This document shows, piece after piece, positions 11,944 through 17,299 of a DNA stretch of 17,299 nt. Each line of letters begins with the position of its first letter. Within the stretch, counting starts at the first letter, position 1. A program made the position numbers and the translations under genes. The notes under the pieces are model-generated. The model saw only the letters and a program-made list of their open reading frames with translations, did not search any database and was not told where the DNA came from. Origin of the DNA: Mucidula mucida (Eukaryota > Basidiomycota > Agaricomycetes > Agaricales > Physalacriaceae); the NCBI GenBank assembly GCA_015501055.1, contig JADNYV010000724.1:1-17299 (forward strand), in the 5' to 3' direction.

Positions 11944-12140
11944 TTATGCATATTGGGCTTTACTGGAATCCCATCGATACCTGTGCGATTGTGAGGAAGT
12001 AAGTAATAGAATACCTCTGAGTGACAAGAGCATTGCCCCAATTCCGCGCAGCGTCCAAGACTCCGGGTTGTTAGCTCCAGTCAAGGGTAGCCGGCTGGAG
12101 CTGATGTTTTGTGTGCCAGATTGTTGACCGTGGTGGGTGC

Positions 12141-12154
12141 GAAGTTCGAACTTC
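12141..12154. promoter_or_regulatory. Perfect 14-bp palindrome
   Basis: GAAGTTCGAACTTC is its own reverse complement and lies about 300-340 bp before the next gene's start codon. The size and symmetry suit a dimeric transcription-factor site. The GAA/TTC spacing does not match a standard heat-shock element. Confidence 0.4.
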
Positions 12155-12179
12155 CAAGGCGCTAAAAAGCGTAATCTTG

Positions 12180-12196
12180 CACGTGCGATCCACGTG
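12180..12196. promoter_or_regulatory. Pair of CACGTG E-boxes about one helical turn apart
   Basis: CACGTG at 12180-12185 and again at 12191-12196, with starts 11 bp apart. CACGTG is the core site of fungal bHLH factors such as Cbf1-type and SREBP-like proteins. The pair lies about 280-300 bp upstream of the Sde182-family start. Regulation of that gene is inference. Confidence 0.4.
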
Positions 12197-12477
12197 GCTT
12201 CCAGCAATTTGTTTCACTCGACCAATTTCCTTCTACGCAACTCCGAAGTACAATGGCTGGCAGAAGCTCTAGAACGCGGCCGGACATCGCGCAGTGCTTG
12301 GTAGTGGAACATACTGCCGCCACGTATCCGAAGGCGCTTCGACGCACATGCTATACATCCGGTATGAAATGTCGGATGTTCACCCTCGGAGTCGGAAATT
12401 GCTGAAAGCCCGGGCTTGATATACCCCGCAATCGCTCAATGACAATCAAACTTCCGCATCCACCACTATCCATCATC

Positions 12478-14239
12478 ATGAGCCGCGTTCGAACACTTGT
12501 CTTGTCCGATATTGTGAGCACCTTGATCACGCCCGCCGAGACACTGACTGATGAACTGCTAGAACAACGAGCCTGAGTACAATAAAACCAGCTTTCGGTG
12601 AGAAATCTAAACTGACTGGTCTTCAGCGATGCGGAATCTCTCGTCCGTTTCCTCTTGTACTCCAATGAATTCGATCTGGAGGGTCTCGTTGCGACGACCT
12701 CCACTTGGCTCAAGTAAGTACAGTGCACCACCCCTGTACCTGCTATTGAAAGCGATACCAGAACATCCACCCATGTTGAGCAGATGATCGCGATTATCAA
12801 AGCCTATGGCGAAGTCCTCCCGAACCTCAAGCAGCACGCGTCTGGCTATCCATCAGCAGAAGAAATCCTCGCGAAGACCAAGTCCGGATTGCCGGTCTAT
12901 GGTATGGAAGGCGTTGGCGAAGGCAAGGACTCGGAGGGTTCGGACCTTGTCGTTCAAGCGGTGGACAAGGAAGACGCTGAAGGCCGCCCGGTCTGGGTTC
13001 TTCTTTGGGGAGGCGCCTCCGTTTTGTAAGGTCCACATTCTTCCACGCAAAATTCTTCTGATCTTTCTCAGAGCCCAAGCGCTGTGGAAAGTGAAAAACA
13101 CAAGATCAGTGGAGGAGGCGAACAGCTTCGCCTCTAAAATTCGTGTCTACGCGATTAGCGACCAGGTTTGGTCAAATTCGTCTCCAATGTTATCGTTCTG
13201 ATCTTTGAGTAGGATGACGCTGGTACTTGGATCCGCCACAACTTCCCTGGCATACTTTACATCGCTAGTGCTCATGGTTTCAGTGAATACGCGTCCGGTG
13301 AGCTTCCTGTCGCGTGGAAAACCTGAGTTTCTCCTGACGTGATGTCCAGCCACTTGGTCCGCCATCTCGGGCGACATCTTCTACGGTATCAAAGGTGGAG
13401 ACCCCTCGTTAGTCTCTATGGACTGGGTCAAGAAGAACATCCAATTGGGTCCCCTCGGAAAGATGTATCCAGATTTCGCCGTGCGTCATCCTGGACCTCA
13501 TCTTCTTTAATCCACTATAATGCCAAACCTCTAGTATATCATGGAAGGCGACACCCCTACATTCCTATACCTCATTCCCAATGGCCTCAATGTACCGGAG
13601 GAACCCAAGTACGGAGGATGGGGCGGCCGGTATACCCCCATCGACGGAGTCTGTTCGCATTATACCGACGCAGTCGATCGAGTGACCAGCAAAACGGATG
13701 GCCAATACTACATGACCAACCATGCGACGATTTGGCGATGGAGGGAGGCTTTCCAAAACGATTTTGCTGCCCGTATTCAGTAAGTGTCGAAGCCGTATTT
13801 TCCATCCCGCTGTCGAATGCTGACTCTCTTTCGAAGGTGGACATTGACGCCGGATTTCAAGGCCGTGAACCACGCTCCCAATGTCGTTGTCAACGGGGAA
13901 GGTGGGACACTCCCTCTTCACGTCGCGTGCAAAGTCGGAGACACCATCACTTTGGACGCGTCGCAGTCGACGGACCCTGACGGTGGGAAGCTGAGTTTTG
14001 AGTGGTTCCAATACAAGGAACCTTCCGCCTGCCAGCATCGCGTTGCGTTGGAGGTGCCTGACTTTGACTTCCATGGGACGGAGAACACGGATAAGCTGAC
14101 GGTGACGTTACCTCTGTCTATCGATTACAAGGGGAGGTATAAGGTCAAGAGGGACTATCATATCATCTTGCAGGTGACGGATGATGGGACGCCGAGGTTG
14201 TTTAGGTACAAGCGGGTTATCGTTACTGTACATGAGTAG
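12478..14239 (+). CDS. Sde182 family protein (nucleoside-hydrolase-like domain plus C-terminal beta domain)
   Basis: Nine exons: 12478-12513, 12563-12576, 12627-12713, 12762-13025, 13072-13165, 13213-13297, 13350-13480, 13535-13779, 13837-14239. They total 1359 nt (452 residues plus TAG), all phases consistent, introns 46-57 nt. An in-frame ATG at 12439 would add 13 residues. The N-terminal motif SDI-NNEPDD-AESLVRFLLYSN is the acidic site of the nucleoside-hydrolase-like (Sde182 N) domain. Further landmarks are [74 protein letters not shown], and a C-terminal beta-sandwich with LDAS.STDPDGG.LSFEWFQY. The family was named from a bacterial cellulose-binding protein and is common in wood and litter fungi; its reaction is not proven. 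Neither start gives a clear signal peptide, so the protein may be intracellular. Exon 2 is just 14 nt and carries the core of the acidic motif. Confidence 0.92.
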
Positions 14240-15168
14240 AGAAGTCTCCGAAAAGTAAATTTGTATTGAATCCAGACGGGCTTTAGCCGGTTCGAAGGGT
14301 GGTGTGCTTTTCGTTGACCAAAGTATACACGGTATCCTTCACATATTGCATGCACTATGCTCTCAGTCTGAGTGTTTTGCCTCGCGCCTCTGTCAACGAC
14401 AGCCTAAGGAGGGTGTCGAGCGGGGGATCATCAACATAGGATAGCCGACGCAATAATGCTCTGTGCAACAGTTGCACTCGAACACAATTACTGGAACACT
14501 GTCCGCACCCATGACATTCGGAGCCCTCTGACTTGTCAGAACAACAGGGCGTTATTAGGTGCGCCACGGCCCTTCAACGATGCAACACCTTGATGCCTTA
14601 AGTGTGCTCGACGGCGGACGTCATGTATGAATCACAGCTATTACGGAGTGACAACTGAATTGGATTACAGAACTAGGAAACAACGAAGAATTATGAGCTA
14701 CCTGGAGTGACAATACGCTTCGAGGATGCAAGAAGACTTGAAAAGTCAGAACTCCGGTGTTGGAAAGCCTCTGCGCCCTCGTCTGCAAAAACGAGACAAA
14801 AAAGCGTCTCCTTCCCTACTGTTGAAAAGACGCAACCCGAAAAGCTTCGTCGCCCATCACACAAGTCAGGTCGTTGAGAGATTCCGGATTACTTTGATAC
14901 AAGGCCAGCGCTTCTGGCAAGACTGATGCGCGAGGGCAGTGAGAAATCTCGCTCCAAGAGAATGGCTGTCCGGAAAGAACGAGAGGATATTTAAGGGCAG
15001 GTGGCGCGGATGGTATGTACGTGCGTATTTGAACCGGCTCCGAAAAGTCGCGAAGTAGGGGGTGCGGATGCTCGGGCCTGACTGCTTGAGAGAATTCGTA
15101 TTGATGCTGCGTACTATCACAGCGTTGATATCAAATTAAAAACAAGAAAAGGTGTGTATGACAGTGGC
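14240..15168. other. Long gene-poor stretch with a dehydrogenase relic
   Basis: Apart from the relic at about 14365-14540 I find no supported gene. Open frames at 14726-14926 (+) and 14866-15120 (-) lack family motifs and splice logic. A TATTTAAG string near 14988-14995 could be a TATA-like element but has no clear gene next to it. Confidence 0.5.
14365..14540 (-). pseudogene. Relic of a zinc-type polyol dehydrogenase (one exon-intron-exon fragment)
   Basis: On the reverse strand, 14514-14440 aligns with 16262-16190 of the dehydrogenase gene at the right edge. It keeps the stretch that encodes LMGxDxVPxIxFEC, at roughly 80% identity by eye over about 75 nt, with one inserted base that breaks the frame after the Cys codon. 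Beyond the intron position an AG followed by sequence like the next exon (gctgtcgttgacagagg against gccgtcgtagacggagg) is still visible near 14380-14397. No catalytic residues, start or stop remain. It is either the last piece of a decayed tandem copy or a small duplicated fragment. Confidence 0.75.
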
Positions 15169-15589
15169 TTACTGCTTCGCCGTCCGGTATTCCAATATCG
15201 CCTTCTGAACTGGCCGGCTCAACTCGGATTTGAACGTCATCTGAAGACGACAGAGATATGCGAGGGTTGCAGCAGCTTCGACGTGGCTAGAGAAAAGCAG
15301 TTGAAAGATATGTAGTACCGAATGAAAGAAAGATACTTTCTCCAGGAAGGTGACACATTTCTTTTCAAGAGCTCGCTCGCTCTCCAAGCATGATGTGCTC
15401 CTCGTATTTGTCGCGGGTAGGAACAGTGCCAATCGGTGGTGCTTGGGCGTTGAACTGCTCCCATGCCTCGGCGTACGCGTTTGGGTCTTTCCGTAGTACG
15501 ACAGCGTGCTCTTCGGCAAGTCTTTCCCACTCGAAGAGTTTCTCGCCAGCTTCTTCCGTCTGGGCGCGTTCTGTATGGTTGAGGGTCAT
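15169..15589 (-). CDS. Small unrecognised protein gene, probable frame break in exon 1
   Basis: The ATG at 15589 sits in a good context (ACCACCATG). Exon 1 encodes a charged, Glu- and Ala-rich helical stretch (TEEAGEKLFEWERLAEEH, then APPIGTVPTRDKYEEH). Exon 2 (15286-15169, stop TAA) encodes VEAAATLAYLCRLQ...AILEYRTAKQ. A 50-nt intron, 15336-15287 (GTATCT...CTAG), joins cleanly in phase 2 only from a second frame. The two exon 1 frames meet at a GCGA repeat (reverse strand, 15380-15371), where one repeat unit fewer than expected would cause the shift. Without a shift the product stops at 15365 after 74 residues; with it the product would be about 124 residues. I do not recognise the family and see no signal peptide or membrane segment. 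Confidence 0.45.
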
Positions 15590-15798
15590 GGTGGTTCTGA
15601 TCCAGAGGAATGGCCCATTCTTTCCTCCTAAGAGACAAACCAGGTGGCGTAAGCCACCCATTTATTGAACGGCCTGGAAGGCTGCACGCTCCCTCTTGAG
15701 ATGATGGTGGTTTCGGAACGAATTACGACTGGTATATAGGTATTAGGTAGTCCTGTAACCCAGCCCTTCAGATAAGTATTTTGGGCCTACTAACTTAG

Positions 15799-17299
15799 TT
15801 AATCGTCTAAAATCTGAACCTTTATCGACTTCGCCTCTTTCGTGACACACGTTTGGAAAGCGTCCATAATCTTTTCCAGCGGGAAGCTATGCGTTATGAG
15901 TCTATCAGCCTCTCCCAGTACATTATCGTTCAAAAGGCGAATGACCGTGGGCCAAGTCTGCTTGTATCGGAAAGACGTGATGATGCTGAGGAGGAACACA
16001 TCAGATTAGCGAAGGTGAAGAGAGGTAGATTCTCATACTTACTTGACTTCACGGAACGACATGGCCATGATCGGAAGTTCGATCTCGGGCTTCCCACAAC
16101 CGACTTGCAGAACAGTCCCTCCGTCTACGACGGCCTGTACGGGAACATGTTAGAAACACCACGTTGTTAAGAGGGAGACCATGAACATAGATGGCTGACG
16201 CGATACTACTCTGCGCACCGGTGCACTCGAACGCAATTTCTGGAACGCAATCCACACCCATGAGATCCCGAATCCTCTTGGACGTTTCAATATGGTCCCA
16301 CACCATCTCAACCTTGAGTGTCAGCTTGAAGCCGAGCTGCTGGGCTTGCTCTAGTCTGGATTCCTCGAGGTCTGTGATGCAAATGGGGTGAGCGCCGGCA
16401 GCGCGCGCGCAGAGAGCCGCCGCGAGACCAATGGGTCCTGCTCCACAGACGAGAACGGGTTGTCCAAGCTTGGGTGATTGCGCGTGAAACGGCGCCGGCG
16501 GCGACTGATAGTGGCTCAATGAGAGCGCCTTGAGCGTAAGTCATGGTATCCGGGATTCTGATTCAGGACGTGTTAGAAGGTGACAGGACGAAACTTTGGA
16601 GAGGACTGACTTGTGCAGGTACCGTGCAGGATGCGCGACGTAACGCGACATGGTTCCGTGGGATGGTGGTGTCCCGCTGAACTTGACAGTAGGGCATAGG
16701 TTATATCGCCCAGAAACGCACTGCTTGCATTCCCAGCAAGCAACTCCAGGTTCGATTGAGACGCGGTCACCTGGCAATTGATGAGCTTCAGGATCGACGG
16801 TCGAAGGAAAGCTACATACCCTTTACCACATTCTTCACGTTTGTACGACTTCCAGGATCTCTCCAGCAGATTCGTGACCTGTAGTCCGGATGTTCAGAGC
16901 TGTCTTATGACTGTCCACAGGAACACTTTACCAAGAATAAGATCATGGGTCACTTTACAGTCTCCGATGCGACCTGTCTTCCAAAAGTGGATCTGGATAA
17001 ACGCGTCAGGCTGGCGGGTCGGCCGCGACTGCAAACGTACCTCTGAGCCGCAAATACCAGTAGCGCGAACATGGACGATGCTGAAGACAAGTTCCGGCTC
17101 TATACATGAAAAGGAATAGATATAACACACCAGTCATCCGGACCGCAAATAGGATACGGAATTTCTTCCTCGTACAACTGGTGATCCTCAGTAACCCAGA
17201 GAGCAACGTTCGGCTTTTTCCCCTTGCGCCACACGCCGTCCGTGACGACGCCTCCTTTCGCTAGTTTAGCGGCCAGTTGTTCGGGGACAGGACATGATG
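15799..17299 (-). CDS. Zinc-dependent polyol dehydrogenase (L-arabinitol/xylitol/sorbitol type), 5' partial, two frame discontinuities
   Basis: Exons: >17299-17131, 17080-17041, 16992-16932, 16878-16820, 16770-16611, 16557-16187, 16134-16043, 15985-15799. The gene runs off the right edge at its 5' end. Motifs in order: KPNVALWVTEDHQL; HVRATGICGSE with the catalytic-zinc Cys; HFWKTGRIGDC; GHESAGE with the catalytic His-Glu; GDRVSIEPG; the structural-zinc cluster CWECKQCVSGRYNLC; GALIEPLSVA; the NAD loop GAGPIGL with ITDLEE, whose Asp favours NAD over NADP; and VGCGKPEIELP. This is the medium-chain dehydrogenase layout of fungal pentose-polyol catabolism (NAD-linked oxidation of a polyol to a ketose); the exact polyol is not decidable. 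Two breaks: one base is missing in exon 4 near 16846, and the frame shifts again near 16480. Both fall in otherwise conserved exons, so they may be assembly errors or early pseudogene lesions. Confidence 0.85.

Larger units (their letters stand above)
11944..12438. other. Intergenic region upstream of the Sde182-family gene
   Basis: No coding exon is supported here. It contains a 14-bp palindrome (12141-12154) and two CACGTG E-boxes (12180-12185 and 12191-12196), listed separately. The remainder shows no repeat, RNA gene or transposon sequence that I can recognise. Confidence 0.5.

Noticed and set aside
12141..12154. Heat-shock element reading of the palindrome
   Set aside because: The GAA and TTC blocks are spaced by one and zero bases instead of the two needed.
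13339..13980. 213-codon open frame on the forward strand
   Set aside because: It is an out-of-frame shadow crossing three real exons and two introns of the Sde182-family gene.
17100..17130. 31-nt intron in the polyol dehydrogenase
   Set aside because: It is too short and would create a TGA at the join. The acceptor at 17081 gives a 50-nt intron and joins GPDD to IVHVRATGICG in phase.

Overview
The window looks like nuclear DNA from an Agaricomycete-type basidiomycete fungus. Coding regions are cut by many very short introns, nearly all 44-62 nt, mostly GT-AG. One gene encodes a DUF6534 seven-helix membrane protein, a family typical of mushroom-forming fungi. There is no sign of operons, ribosome binding sites, tRNA, rRNA, CRISPR or an intact transposon. 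All gene models below were built by hand from splice sites, reading phase and family motifs; no search was run.

Layout. (1) 1-1564 (+): the 3' part of an AFG1/ZapE-like mitochondrial AAA ATPase, open at the left edge. (2) 1681-2708 (+): an intact four-exon aldo/keto reductase with one apparent GC-AG intron. (3) 3126-5056 (-) and 5573-7594 (-): two head-to-tail copies of a group A FAD-dependent aromatic monooxygenase. The right copy is intact (9 exons, 538 codons) and the left copy is a decayed duplicate. (4) 8379-9866 (-): an intact 12-exon DUF6534 membrane protein with a 14-nt exon. (5) 10663-11943 (+): an NmrA-like NAD(P)-binding protein, complete except that exons 3 and 4 join one base short. 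(6) 12478-14239 (+): an intact nine-exon protein of the Sde182 family (nucleoside-hydrolase-like N-domain, beta-sandwich C-domain), with its signature motif split across a second 14-nt exon. (7) About 14365-14540 (-): a relic matching one exon-intron-exon stretch of the dehydrogenase gene at the right edge. (8) 15169-15589 (-): a small unrecognised gene with a probable frame break. (9) 15799 to the right edge (-): a zinc-dependent polyol (L-arabinitol/xylitol/sorbitol-type) dehydrogenase, 5' end outside the window, with two frame discontinuities.

How the genes may work together. Five of the proteins are oxidoreductases or carbohydrate-related (aldo/keto reductase, FAD monooxygenase, NmrA-like, Sde182, polyol dehydrogenase), so an accessory catabolic or detoxification neighbourhood is possible. 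Aldo/keto reductases and polyol dehydrogenases are the two enzyme types that interconvert pentoses and polyols. The genes lie on both strands with no shared promoter, so a functional cluster is inference only. The clearest evolutionary signals are the duplicated and decaying monooxygenase, the stranded dehydrogenase fragment, and three further genes interrupted by single-base frame breaks, which may be young lesions or assembly errors. I did not find a convincing novel multi-gene system.
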